Below are positions 45,620-56,689 of a stretch of DNA of 64,000 nt, piece after piece. The translations under genes and the position numbers were made by a program. Origin of the DNA: Enoplolaimus lenunculus (lineage: Eukaryota > Nematoda > Enoplea > Enoplida > Thoracostomopsidae). The stretch spans positions 248,001-312,000 of the forward strand of contig JASANG010001409.1 in NCBI GenBank assembly GCA_030248215.1. Direction: 5' to 3'. Below the pieces are notes generated by a model. The model did not search any database, had not been told where the DNA came from, and saw only the letters and a program-made list of their open reading frames with translations. How positions within the stretch are numbered: the stretch's first letter is position 1; every line of letters starts with the position of its first letter.

Positions 45620-47945
45620 GATGTGTGATCCGTGCGCAAGATTTTAAGATATTTTTCATGAACGAAAAACATTTAAGCAGTTGAGATACTTAAAAGTGAA
45701 CAGGTTAACAGGTTTTAGGCATTGACTACACGTTCCAGCCAGGTTTTCGGTTCGGACGGTATAACTTTTATGTAAAAGAAAACTATTTGCTTCTAAGATA
45801 TAAAAGGTTTTTCGAAAATCCGGTAAAAGTGATTTTTTTGCCTCTACAAATTTAGGGACAGGGTATATCATCCTGTCTCAATCCCACTTGTATACGAACC
45901 TGACCAAACTAAATATCTATCAGGTTTGATTTTGAAAGAAGCCTAAATTTTCCGTGGGGGGTAATACTTTAATGCAGTCAGTGCCGCGGCGGAAGCGCCC
46001 TCCAATCCCACACAATTCGGAAGTGGGCGACCTTTAGGGGGCCCGAGCCTGTGGGACTCGGACCCTTGTGGTGTCCGATCCTTGACGGCCCCACTTTGAC
46101 AAACTAAAAACTGTTTTCGCTGACCACGAAGTTATAGAGTTGGAAAACTTTTTTTTGGTTACCCCTCGTACTTGTTTGGGGGGGCCCGAATATCTTAACG
46201 TCGACCCTGGATGCAGTAGCCATTTTACGTATTGACTGTAAACGTATTATACAAACCAATAGTCCTTAAGTCTAGTAGTATCCAGCTAACCTTGCTCGGG
46301 GAGATAGGTAAAAAATTTTGAGCCAGTAGCACACAAGGCTTTTCGATGACTTAATACAAGCGAGGTTGAAAATTTTCAAAGGGGATTAAATATTTCCATT
46401 GGGGCTGAACCCCCTTGGCCCCTCTCCAATCTGGCTACGGGCCTAATTCCAGTGGAGATAGAACGCGAATAGTGAAGTGTTATCAGTCGAGTTTACACGG
46501 CATCCTACATTTTTAAATTCAAATCCTTTCTGAACTTTCGCCTTTGATAAAAAATTCGGTATATTTTTTGGTGTTTGAAAGTTTGAGCAGTGCCAGATCC
46601 AAGATTTCAAAATGGGGGGCAAAATTTCATAGGTAATAAACTTATTTTTTTCACCCACACAACACAAACCACGGACTATTGCCATAAAATTGCTTTATAA
46701 TTTTTGACGAGATGCTGTTGAGGGGGGCACGGCCGGGGTGGCCCCACCCCATGGATCCGCCATTGAGTTTGAGCTTTGTTTTTACATATGATACTATCGT
46801 TCAGTTCAACGAAGCGTTGAGTACAACTGAATGGACGATGAGTGTAAAAGTCTACTCGACCATCAGTGGTTTTGAAAAAATATTTCGGAGCCAGAAAGGC
46901 GGGTGTCTGCTCACTCCAATCTCATACCAGTTTTGCATCTTTAAAATGGGTTCGTTTTTGCTTGTAAAAATACTTCGTAACCTCTGTATTCTCTACTTTA
47001 AAATATGCCCCCACCCAGCGTGTTGGAATAGCATCAGACTGAGAAGTGTGTACGTAAAATGTGAAAACTGGGGGAACGCATAGAAACGTTCCCCTTTGTC
47101 TCTTGTGCCGCCTCTAACACGACCAAGAAACTACTTTGTTGAAGACTATAAGCTATGTATGTACGGAAGTAGATACATTATGGGCGACAACCCGTGAGTG
47201 GGGTCATCGACCTACCCCACCCCCACTTTTTGAGTATAACACGCGGTAGGTGTTTTTGACCCCCCGCTTTCGAAAGACAAAAAACCTTGACTGGTGTATC
47301 AGTATCCAAAACGTCTGACAGTTGTGATAGGCATCGGGTATTCTTTCATATCCTGATATCCGCAAATATATTTTCTATTTGGATATCCGAAATAGTTACT
47401 TTTAGTGGTGCCCTGCTGTCGTGACACTACACCGCAATTAGAGTAGGCTTAAATTTTAGACCATTTTTCTTTAGGCAGGCTCAAGCTTTGTGTTAACCTT
47501 GTGTTTAATTGCGCTGTGGAGGCTTAAACTTAGGAATATATTTTGTGCTGAGTTGAATTGTGTCAATTTTTTTTTACGTTGCATGACTGGTTTAGCGCAC
47601 CTAATTTACTATTAATGATTGAAATACTTTTGATTAAACAACCAAGACTATTAAGCGCTTTTCCATCAACCGAATGAAGCTGTTTATTGTGCAAACGGAA
47701 CCCAATGAACAAACATATACATGTTAACGGTTAGAACAGGCCATTTTTTATGCGATAAAATGGTTTTGTAATTGATGAGGGTGACGCAATACTTGTCCGT
47801 GGAAAGTGTGCTACCCCCCACATTTGACAACAAATTGCACCCATGAATGCCCGGTACGTAACCGGAACGTATTTAAAACATCTTTAGCCTTTTTAAGTAA
47901 ATGAATGGGTCCGTGGCCATGCATTCCTTGAAATATTCTAACTTT
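45620..47945. other. Intergenic, no gene seen
   Basis: Holds repeat N and a C/G-run-rich repeat (CCCCCTTGGCCCC at about 46400; related text near 38400, 43110, 55220, 60600 and 63730). The open frame at 46712-47083 has no recognisable content. Confidence 0.55.
45980..46215. repeat. Dispersed repeat N, copy 2
   Basis: GGCGGAAGCGCCCTCCAATC, GACAAACTAAAAACTGTTTT, CACGAAGTTATAGAGTTGG, and a CTCGTACTTGTTTGGG stretch, in the same order as copy 1. Confidence 0.6.
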
Positions 47946-48154
47946 GGCCCATGTTGCTTTATGGGGCGTCCAGGTTTCTGGTGGGTCTATAAAAGAGTAG
48001 GTTTACATTCTTGATTACATTTTTTGCTTAGGCTTAGGCTTAGGCTTAGACTTAGGCTTAGGCTTAGGAACCCATTTTTGCAACGCTTAGGCTTATTGTT
48101 AGGCTTAGGATTACCCCTTAATCTACTGTTACGCCCCTTTAAGTAACATTGGCC
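47946..48154. mobile_element. Tel-MITE subfamily B with 8-bp target duplication
   Basis: GGCCCATGTTGCTTTATGGG to CCTTTAAGTAACATTGGCC. Flanks ctaacttt and gtaacttt match at 7 of 8 bases. Confidence 0.88.
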
Positions 48155-48396
48155 GTAACTTTTATGATAAATTCAAAGCTAAGCAAGACCATACAGAACA
48201 ACTTTTACTTTCTTTTAAGCTATTGTTTACTGATCGCAATCGTACACCACTGTACCTATATTTGGTATCATTGCAATGTGTTCTGAAGCATTTTTGACTT
48301 CAGTAGCTGATATACTGAAGTTTTCAAGCCAAAAAACTTTTGTTTCTATGTCACTGAAGTAGAAAAAAACTGTCAGTTCAAAGCGTTAATTGCGGT

Positions 48397-48510
48397 GGCA
48401 CTTGTAAAGATCAGGCGCGAAACGTTCTTATGTGAGACCACAATAGAGCAAAGCTAAGCTTTAGACTGATTTCTTTGCTTTGATACTGCTGTTACTGCCC
48501 TGTTCTATGG
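48397..48510. mobile_element. Tel-MITE subfamily A, hexamer tract deleted
   Basis: GGCACTTGTAAAGATCAGGC, then the conserved CTAAGCTTTAGACTGATTTC and a right end CTGTTACTGCCCTGTTCTAT. Almost no TTAGGC remains. Confidence 0.55.
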
Positions 48511-48699
48511 CTATTGCGGTAGTCATAAAGTTGGACCGGTTTAATTCTAATGCGGGGTTCAAGTTATAACCGGGCAGCTTGGGACACGTTTTGTCCCTGT
48601 TAGCCCATTGGGTAACATTTTGTCTACTAATACACTCTATTATCATATTCAAAAAGAGGCAAGTATTTGTCTGCTATCATCATATGTAGGTCAACTTTT

Positions 48700-49035
48700 G
48701 TCCTTCAATATTATATGATATTCGTCGTATTGTCAGCGAATATATGATATATATATACAAATGTCTGCATACTTGAAGCAACATACCCAAATTGTCCTGT
48801 TGAATATCATATGATGCTAGAATTTTAAATTTGAATTTTTGAATTATGACACTGTTTTTAAGCGGTTTTGTGCCGGAAAGAAATTTGCTGACGTGTATTC
48901 GGTATTTTAAGCACAGGTGTGCCTCTGCCGACCGACTTTCCATTAATCTATTAGCACCCGAAAGTTACACTGTCCCGCAGAATATCATATGATATTCGTT
49001 GTAATTTTGGAATATCATATGATATTCGCAAAAAT
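48700..49035. repeat. Cluster of GAATATCATATGATATTC palindromes
   Basis: The perfect palindrome appears at about 48980 and 49012, with imperfect versions near 48708, 48736 and 48803. There is no tandem register; spacings are irregular. Confidence 0.7.
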
Positions 49036-49535
49036 GTCTAACAGTATCACGTGACATACCGACTATTGCACACATTGATTTTCTGAGAGAGTTGCTTGTA
49101 TGTAAATGTCATATGACGTTCGAGATTTTTCTGTTCACCCGATATGAGTGCTCGAATTTTAACGTAGACGTCGAATCAACATGGGACAAACCGTCTCCCA
49201 CCTGCCCCGGTTATAACGTGAATCCCGCATACTATCCGGTTCCGTTATTTTTGCTATTCGTTTGCCCACTATGGTAATTTCCAAAAATGCCTGAAATCAA
49301 ACAATTTACCTTTAACCTATGGTTTTTTACCTTTTTTTGCCCATTTTCGCAAAATTAATGCTCTCAAACTTAATCTCAAACAGTGCCAGTCTCTGGCATT
49401 GCGATTGGTTGCAAAACGCCCCGAAATACGAGAGCAAATCAGGTATTTAAAAGGTTGCAAGATAATTCCACATAAACATTTTGCTGAACAGCGCCTAAAA
49501 CTGGTGCTTATTTTGAGCATCTTAACTTAAATGCT

Positions 49536-49886
49536 GGATCATGTCAAGATCAGAGGCGAAACGTTTTTCTGCGAAACTGCAATAAAGTAAACTTAAGCTT
49601 TAGACTGTTTTATCTTAGGCTTAGGCGGCCAATGTAAAGAACAGGGGTGGAACAGTATTATAAGCATACTACTAAGCATAAGCATACGCCTAAGCGTATG
49701 CGTAAGAATGAGTTTATTTCCAAGCTTAAATTTAAGCCTAAGTCTAAGCCCTAAGCAAATAATTCGTCTAAAACTTAAGCTTACTCTATCCTAGTCCCAC
49801 AGGAAAACGTTCCGCCCCTGATCTTTACATGGGCCGCTTAGGCTTAGGAATACGCTTATACCACATACTGTTACGGCCCTGTTCTA
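49536..49886. mobile_element. Tel-MITE subfamily A carrying a nested Tel-MITE
   Basis: Outer element GGATCATGTCAAGATCAGAG to CCCTGTTCTATGCATCGGTC. Its TTAGGC tract is split by a second, complete A copy at 49627-49835. Confidence 0.8.
49627..49835. mobile_element. Tel-MITE subfamily A inserted in the TTAGGC tract of another copy
   Basis: GGCCAATGTAAAGAACAGGG to CCCCTGATCTTTACATGGGCC read end to end. gcttaggc flanks both sides; removing the insert and one copy restores an unbroken hexamer phase. Confidence 0.88.
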
Positions 49887-50390
49887 TGCATCGGTCATAA
49901 TACTTGACTCGTCTGGAAGCAGTAAATCTGTTAAAATTTCCGAATTTGTAAACTTGGGATTTTATGACTTAAAAGTTCCGTTATCAATTTTGTTTTCGGC
50001 CGTCAGCTGTGCTGCGTCCAAGCCAAATAGCCACAACTTCGTATTCAACAGTAAAATTTATTATACAAAAATTCCAAATAAACATCACTGATAATATATA
50101 TACAATACAGTGGAAGATTGATTCCGAAACAGTCCGCTTTACGCTTGCGCTATACCTTTGTTGACGTCCAGCGCCGTCCGTCACCGTGCAGTATCGTACG
50201 CAAACGACTGACGTACGATAACTTATGGTATGAGCGATGACGGAAGGTGCCGGACGTGTGACTCACGGTGGCGGGCGGCACCGTACGGGTGACGGACGGC
50301 ATCGGACATCAAGTATAGCGCAAACCTAATGCTTATTACGCGGTTCGCAATAATTATTGCAACCCCAGACGCAGATATGCTAGAACTTGG

Positions 50391-50592
50391 GGTCAATGTT
50401 ATTTTAAAGGGCGTAACAGTAGATTAAGCGTATTCCTAAACCTAAGCCTAAGCCAAAGCGTTGCAAAAATGCTCTTCTTAGCCTAAGCCTACACCTAAGT
50501 CTAAGCCTAAGCAAAAAATGTAATCTAGAATCTAAATCTACTCTTTTATTCACCCACCAGAAACCTGGACGCCCCTTTAAGTAACATGGGCC
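50391..50592. mobile_element. Tel-MITE subfamily B
   Basis: GGTCAATGTTATTTTAAAGG to CCCTTTAAGTAACATGGGCC, with GCCTAA units and GCGTTGCAAAAATG inside. It interrupts the H repeat. Confidence 0.82.
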
Positions 50593-50980
50593 TTACGCAC
50601 TTTAAAATGAACTCAACCGTGACACACCTATCACTCGTTGAGGAGACCGGCGTTAGGATAGCTGCTCACCCCAGAAACAGATCCAAGGGTCCCAAGTAAA
50701 TGTTTCACCGCTCTATAACTTCGAGATCAGCGAAGAACAATTAAGTTTGCCGAGTTGAAAAACAATCGCTGTCAATACCTTCTAAAATCCATGAGACTAC
50801 TACAGGCTTACATTGGGACAAATGTTTTACGTTCAATAATTCTGTTTGCACATTTTTCGTCATTTATAAAATATTAAATTCCTAGAATTTACACGAAGCA
50901 CATTTTTTGTTTCAAAAGTAACATCAGGCAAAGCTTGCATTCATGCATTTTTTCAATCACACGGCTAACGTATCATATAG

Positions 50981-53900
50981 ACCCGTTACAGTAGTATAAG
51001 CATATTCATAAGCCAAAGCCTAAGCGTAAGAATGAGCTTACACTTAAGCATAAGCCTAAGCGTAAGAATGAGCTTACACTTAAGCATAAGCCTAAGCGTA
51101 AGAATGAGCTTACACTTAAGCATAAGCCTAAGCGTAAGAATGAGCTTACACTTAAGCATAAGCCTAAGCGTAAGAATGAGCTTACACTTAAGCATAAGCC
51201 TAAGCGTAAGAATGAGCTTACACTTAAGCATAAGCCTAAGCGTAAGAATGAGCTTACACTTAAGCATAAGCCTAAGCGTAAGAATGAGCTTACACTTAAG
51301 CATAAGCCTAAGCGTAAGAATGAGCTTACACTTAAGCATAAGCCTAAGCGTAAGAATGAGCTTACACTTAAGCATAAGCCTAAGCGTAAGAATGAGCTTA
51401 CACTTAAGCATAAGCCTAAGCGTAAGAATGAGCTTACACTTAAGCATAAGCCTAAGCGTAAGAATGAGCTTACACTTAAGCCTAAGTCTGAGCGTAAGAA
51501 TGAGCTTACACTTAAGCATAAGTCTAAACGTAAGAATGAGCTTCACTTAAGCCTAACTCTGAGCGTAAGAATGAGCTTACACTTAAGCATAAGCCTAAGC
51601 GTAAAAATGAGCTTACACTTAAGCCTAAGTCTGAGCGTAAGAATGAGCTTACACTTAAGCATAAGCCTAAGCGTAAGAATGAGCTTACACTTAAGCCTAA
51701 GTCTAAGCGTAAGAATGAGCTTACACTTAAGCATAAGCCTAAGCGTAAGAATGAGCTTACACTTAAGCATAAGCCTAAGCGTAAGAATGAGCTTACACTT
51801 AAGCCTAAGTCTGAGCGTAAGAATGAGCTTACACTTAAGCATAAGTCTAAACGTAAGAATGAGCTTACACTTAAGCCTAAGTCTGAGCGTAAGAATGAGC
51901 TTACACTTAAGCATAAGCCTAAGCGTAAAAATGAGCTTACACTTAAGCCTAAGTCTGAGCGTAAGAATGAGCTTACACTTAAGCATAAGCCTAAGCGTAA
52001 AAATGAGCTTACACTTAAGCCTAAGTCTGAGCGTAAGAATAGCTTACACTTAAGCATAAGCCTAAGCGTAAAAATGAGCTTACACTTAAGCCTAAGTCTG
52101 AGCGTAAGAATGAGCTTACACTTAAGCATAAGCCTAAGCGTAAGAATGAGCTTACACTTAAGCCTAAGTCTGAGCGTAAGAATGAGCTTACACTTAAGCA
52201 TAAGCCTAAGCGTAAGAATGAGCTTACACTTAAGCCTAAGTCTGAGCGTAAGAGTGAGCTTACACTTAAGCATAAGCCTAAGCGTAAAAATGAGCTTACA
52301 CTTAAGCCTAAGTCTGAGCGAAGAATAGCTTACACTTAAGCATAAGCCTAAGCGAAGAATGAGCTTACACTTAAGCCTAAGTCTGATCGAAAATGAGCTT
52401 ACACTTAGCATAAGCCTAAGCGAAGAATGAGCTTACACTTAAGCCTAAGTCTGAGCGTAAAATAGCTTACACTTAAGCATAAGTCTAATCGTAAGAATGA
52501 GCTTACACTTAAGCCTAAGTCTGAGCGTAAGAATGAGCTTACACTTAAGCATAAGCCTAAGCGTAAAAATGAGCTTACACTTAAGCCTAAGTCTGAGCGT
52601 AAGAATGAGCTTACACTTAAGCATAAGCCTAAGCGTAAAAATGAGCTTACACTTAAGCCTAAGTCTGAGCGTAAGAATGAGCTTACACTTAAGCATAAGC
52701 CTAAGCGTAAGAATGAGCTTACACTTAAGCCTAAGTCTGAGCGTAAGAATGAGCTTACACTTAAGCATAAGCCTAAGCGTAAATGAGTTACACTTAAGCC
52801 TAAGTCTGAGCGTAAGATAGCTTACACTTAAGCATAAGCCTAAGCGTAAATGAGCTTACATTAGCCTAAGTCTGAGCGTAAGAATGAGCTTACACTTAAG
52901 CATAAGCCTAAGCGTAAGAATGAGCTTACACTTAAGCCTAAGTCTGAGCGTAAGAATGAGCTTACACTTAAGCATAAGCCTAAGCGTAAAAATGAGCTTA
53001 CACTTAAGCCTAAGTCTGAGCGTAAGAATGAGCTTACACTTAAGCATAAGCCTAAGCGTAAAAATGAGCTTACACTTAAGCCTAAGTCTGAGCGTAAGAA
53101 TGAGCTTACACTTAAGCATAAGCCTAAGCGTAAGAATGAGCTTACACTTAAGCATAAGCCTAAGCGTAAGAATGAGCTTACACTTAAGCCTAAGTCTGAG
53201 CGTAAGAATGAGCTTACACTTAAGCATAAGTCTAAACGTAAGAATGAGCTTACACTTAAGCCTAAGTCTGAGCGTAAGAATGAGCTTACACTTAAGCATA
53301 AGCCTAAGCGTAAAAATGAGCTTACACTTAAGCCTAAGTCTGAGCGTAAGAATGAGCTTACACTTAAGCATAAGCCTAAGCGTAAAAATGAGCTTACACT
53401 TAAGCCTAAGTCTGAGCGTAAGAATAGCTTACACTTAAGCATAAGCCTAAACGTAAAGAATGAGCTTACACTTAAGCCTAAGTCTGAGCGTAAGAATGAG
53501 CTTACACTTAAGCATAAGCCTAAGCGTAAAAATGAGCTTACACTTAAGCCTAAGTCTGAGCGTAAGAATGAGCTTACACTTAAGCATAAGCCTAAGCGTA
53601 AGAATGAGCTCACACTTACGCCTAAGCCTAAGCGTAAGAATGAGCTTATACCTACCTAAGCCTAAGGCTAAGCGTAAGAATGAGCTTACACTTACGCCTA
53701 AGTCTAAGCGTAAGAATGAGCTTACACTTAAGCATAAGCCTAAGCGTAAGAATGAGCTTACACTTAAGCATAAGCCTAAGCGTAAGAATGAGCTTACACT
53801 TAAGCATAAGCCTAAGCGTAATAATAGCTTAACACTTAAGCCTAAGTCTGAGCGTAAGAATAGAGCTTACACTTAAGCATAAGCCTAAGCGTAAGAATGA

Positions 53901-54319
53901 GCTTACACTTAAGCATAAGCCTAAGCGTAAGAATGAGCTTACACTTAAGCCTAAGTCTGAGCGTAAGAATGAGCTTACACTTAAGCATAAGCCTAAGCGT
54001 AAGAATGAGCTTACACTTAAGCATAAGCCTAAGCGTAAGAATGAGCTTACACTTAAGCCTAAGTCTGAGCGTAAGAATGAGCTTACACTTAAGCATAAGC
54101 AAACGATAGTTACACTTAAGCCTAAGTCTAGCGTAAGAATTAGCTTACACTTAAGCATAAGCCTAAGCGTAAAAATAGCTTACACTTAAGCCTAAGTCTG
54201 AGCAATCAGCTTAACATTAAGCATAAGCTAAGCTATACACTTACGCCTAAGCAAGCGTAAGAATAGCTTATACCTACCAAGCAGGCAGCAAACGTTCCGC
54301 CGCTGATCTTTACATGGAC
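50981..54319. repeat. Giant Tel-MITE: about 90 units of a 36-bp telomere-derived repeat with 72-bp higher-order pattern
   Basis: The left side starts CCCGTTACAGTAGTATAAGC, internal sequence of the Tel-MITEs. The right side ends CGTTCCGCCGCTGATCTTTA then CATGGAC, the A-type right inverted repeat. Between them a 36-bp unit (TAAGCATAAGCCTAAGCG plus TAAGAATGAGCTTACACT) repeats with little change. From about 51600 it alternates with a second type (TAAGCCTAAGTCTGAGCG), giving 72-bp dimers. Because 36 is divisible by 3, long open frames (LRLMLKCKLILT, SLHLSISLSVRM) run through it on both strands. These are not genes. Single-unit homogeneity is highest at the left, and the right end (53.6-54.3 kb) is more decayed. 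Confidence 0.93.
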
Positions 54320-54444
54320 ATAATTATACAGAAAATACCGTTAATGTATTAAACATAATGTATATACACTCTGAAGATAAGAAACCGAATTACAAAACCA
54401 ACAAAACACAAAAATATAAATACTGCAAATCATAAAATTCTATC

Positions 54445-54596
54445 GGTTCATGTTACTTTTAAGACCGTTCCATTTGCCACAGGTTAGCACTAGAGAAAAG
54501 TTATGCGAATTTTTGACTAATTTGGACGCGTAAACCTTGTTTTGGGCTTGAAAATATACTTAGGCTAACGTTACAACCTTAAAAGTAACATTGACC
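54445..54596. mobile_element. Subfamily B relative without telomere hexamers
   Basis: GGTTCATGTTACTTTTAAGA to CCTTAAAAGTAACATTGACC. The ends match subfamily B, but the interior has a single TTAGGC. It shows that the ends can exist without the array. Confidence 0.65.
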
Positions 54597-54772
54597 AGCA
54601 AAGATTAAGTAAAAAACGTTAATATATTTACCTCGTAAGTTTTGAGGTCAAATTGAAATAGCTGGCGAACTAAATGAAAGTTAGGATTTCATAGAATTTA
54701 ATTTCATGAGATAAAGTTTCAACTTTGTCAGTAAATTCACAACTTATAAATTTAGTTTACTTCGGAGTATGC

Positions 54773-55038
54773 GGCCAATGTAAAGAACAGGGGAGGAACA
54801 AGCATATTCATAAGCCTAAGCCCAAGCCTAAGCCTAAGCCTAAGCGTAAGAATGAGTGTCTTCCTAAGCCTAAGCCTAAGCCTAAGCCTAACCGTAAGAA
54901 TGAGTTTATTCCTAAGCCTAAGCCTAAGCCTAAGCCTAAGCCTAAGCCTAAGCGTACGAATCAGTTTATTTCTAAACCTAAGCCTAGGCCTAAGCCAAGC
55001 AAAAAAATTAATCTAAAGCTTATGCTTACACTATTGCA
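54773..55038. mobile_element. Tel-MITE subfamily A, right end lost
   Basis: GGCCAATGTAAAGAACAGGG, then three blocks of GCCTAA separated by GTAAGAATGAGT-type spacers, ending near CTTATGCTTACACTATTGCA. Confidence 0.75.
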
Positions 55039-55039
55039 C

Positions 55040-56056
55040 AAGGAATTAAGCTTAAAGTATTTAATAAGTCTTTCGTTCAAACTGTCCCACCATGAAACTT
55101 ATGCCTTTTGGCAACGTGCTGTCATGCAAAGTGTTTATTGACAAGAATACAAATTTGTCCAAGTGTTTTGGTACGCATAAAAAAGTATACTACGTACTTG
55201 GATCTTATTTCAAGGCTTGGGGCTCAGACCTCCCCGGAAAAATTCTCCTAGAAAAATTTCAACCTTGCTTGTAAGCCAACAAAAACCTTGTATGTCCCTT
55301 CTGAAAAAATTTTAGCCCCTCTAAAAAGGTGCTTTAGTCACGAGCCGGGTTTTTATCGTACACAATTATACAAGACATTTCATGAAAAGCTAATTAATAA
55401 ACAACGTTAAGAGAAATAAGAATAGCAATTTTTGTAAACTAAAAACATTACAGTTGGAACAATAGGAAAATATGTGAAATTCAATAGATTACGCAGTGTT
55501 TTGCAATAACTTGCATGCTCCAGGTACTTTGTGCATACGCCAAACCTATTATTTCCTTTATCTGCATTGTTTAAGGCCAATTTTGCCAACACTACAGTAT
55601 AAGCCCCTGTTCAGTGTTATTTCTGATCTGTACATCGCTGTTAATACTGTACAGATCACATGGGCGTAGCCAGAATTTTTGTATGGCTGGGAAGGCACCC
55701 AAATACTTTAAATATATAGTGTGTTAATCAATTTTCATCAATTAACATGCGCTGCTGGGTGCAAAACGGAACTGGATTATACCAGAATCGGAATCAAAGC
55801 TACAAATTTTGTGACAATACGAATAATTTGTATCAACAAATATATTAATTTAGGGTATCTGGTAGCTGGCAACAATTTTCAAAAACGTCGCATCAGCATA
55901 TTGGCATTGTTTTTGGTTTTGTAAAGCTAAATTACAACAGATCATCCTTGACGTATCGTACGACGAAAAAGGTATCTGGTGCAGGCAAGTAATTATAGTT
56001 TCAGCGTTAAGTACACAGACTACACAAAAATATAGATATATACCTTAAAATATTTT
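55040..56056. other. Intergenic, no gene seen
   Basis: AT-rich. One C-run repeat near 55220-55340. No exon-like frame with both splice sites. Confidence 0.5.
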
Positions 56057-56416
56057 GGCCAATGTTACTTTACGGGGCGTAACAGTAGATTAAGCGTATT
56101 TCTAAGCCTAAGCCTAAGCGTTGCAAAAATGTGTTCTTAAGCCTAAGCCTAAGCGTTGCAAAAATGTGTTCCTAAGCCTAAGCCTAAGCGTTGTAAAAAT
56201 GTGTTCCTAAGCCTAAGCCTAAGCGTTGCAAAAATGTGTTCCTAAGCCTAAGCCTAAGCGTTGTAAAAATGTGTTCCTAAGCCGAAGCCTAAGCGTTGCA
56301 AAAATGTGTTCCTAAGCCTAAACCTAAGCCTAAGCAAATTAATTTAATCTAGAATCTAAATCTACTCTTTTACAGACCAACCAGAAACCTGGACGCCCCT
56401 TAAAGTAACATGGGCC
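56057..56416. mobile_element. Tel-MITE subfamily B with 35-bp minisatellite and perfect 8-bp target duplication
   Basis: GGCCAATGTTACTTTACGGG to CCCTTAAAGTAACATGGGCC. AATATTTT is repeated exactly on both flanks. Inside are six copies of a 35-bp unit: GCGTTGCAAAAATGTGTTCC plus TAAGCCTAAGCCTAA. Confidence 0.92.
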
Positions 56417-56689
56417 AATATTTTTCAAATTTTGATTAATATCCCACAAATTTACGCTAATATATACCCTCAAAATCTGTGTCCGCCTGCCGACATTTAT
56501 TCAACGTTTTGTTCAACTTGAAAACGAAAAAATTCGACGTTTAAATGAATATTTTCATTGCAGTTGAAATTAACGCTTAGGCTTTAGTTTAAACTTTAGG
56601 CTGAAGTCATAGGTAAGTAAAGCGTATAAGCACAAAATGTTGAAAAAAGTGTAAAAGTAATAAATTGTTCGAGCAGTCGCCGAATTACT

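Larger units (their letters stand above)
49290..50960 (-). repeat. Composite repeat H-K, inverted copy 2, interrupted by Tel-MITEs
   Basis: K part at 49290-49535 (AGATAATTCCACATAAACAT), then a Tel-MITE at the same junction as in copy 1, then H parts at 49940-50165 (TCCAAATAAACATCACTGAT) and 50593-50960. A B-type Tel-MITE (50391-50592) and a CCGTCCGTCACC-rich block (50165-50310) split H. Confidence 0.72.

Noticed and set aside
46712-47083. 123-codon plus-strand frame in the 44.7-57.8-kb intergenic region
   Set aside because: No recognisable domain, crosses repeat-like C-runs, and no matching splice sites.
50986-54158. Long open frames of 100-295 codons on both strands in the 36-bp array (LRLMLKCKLILT, LHLSISLSVRM and LSVSSFLRLGLC types)
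   Set aside because: The unit length is a multiple of three and lacks stops in several frames, so every frame stays open. No start context, splicing or codon bias.
50981-54319. True telomere or chromosome end
   Set aside because: The array is not pure TTAGGC, is flanked by transposon ends and single-copy sequence, and normal genes continue on both sides.
50981-54319. CRISPR array
   Set aside because: Units are contiguous without unique spacers, and the genome is eukaryotic.
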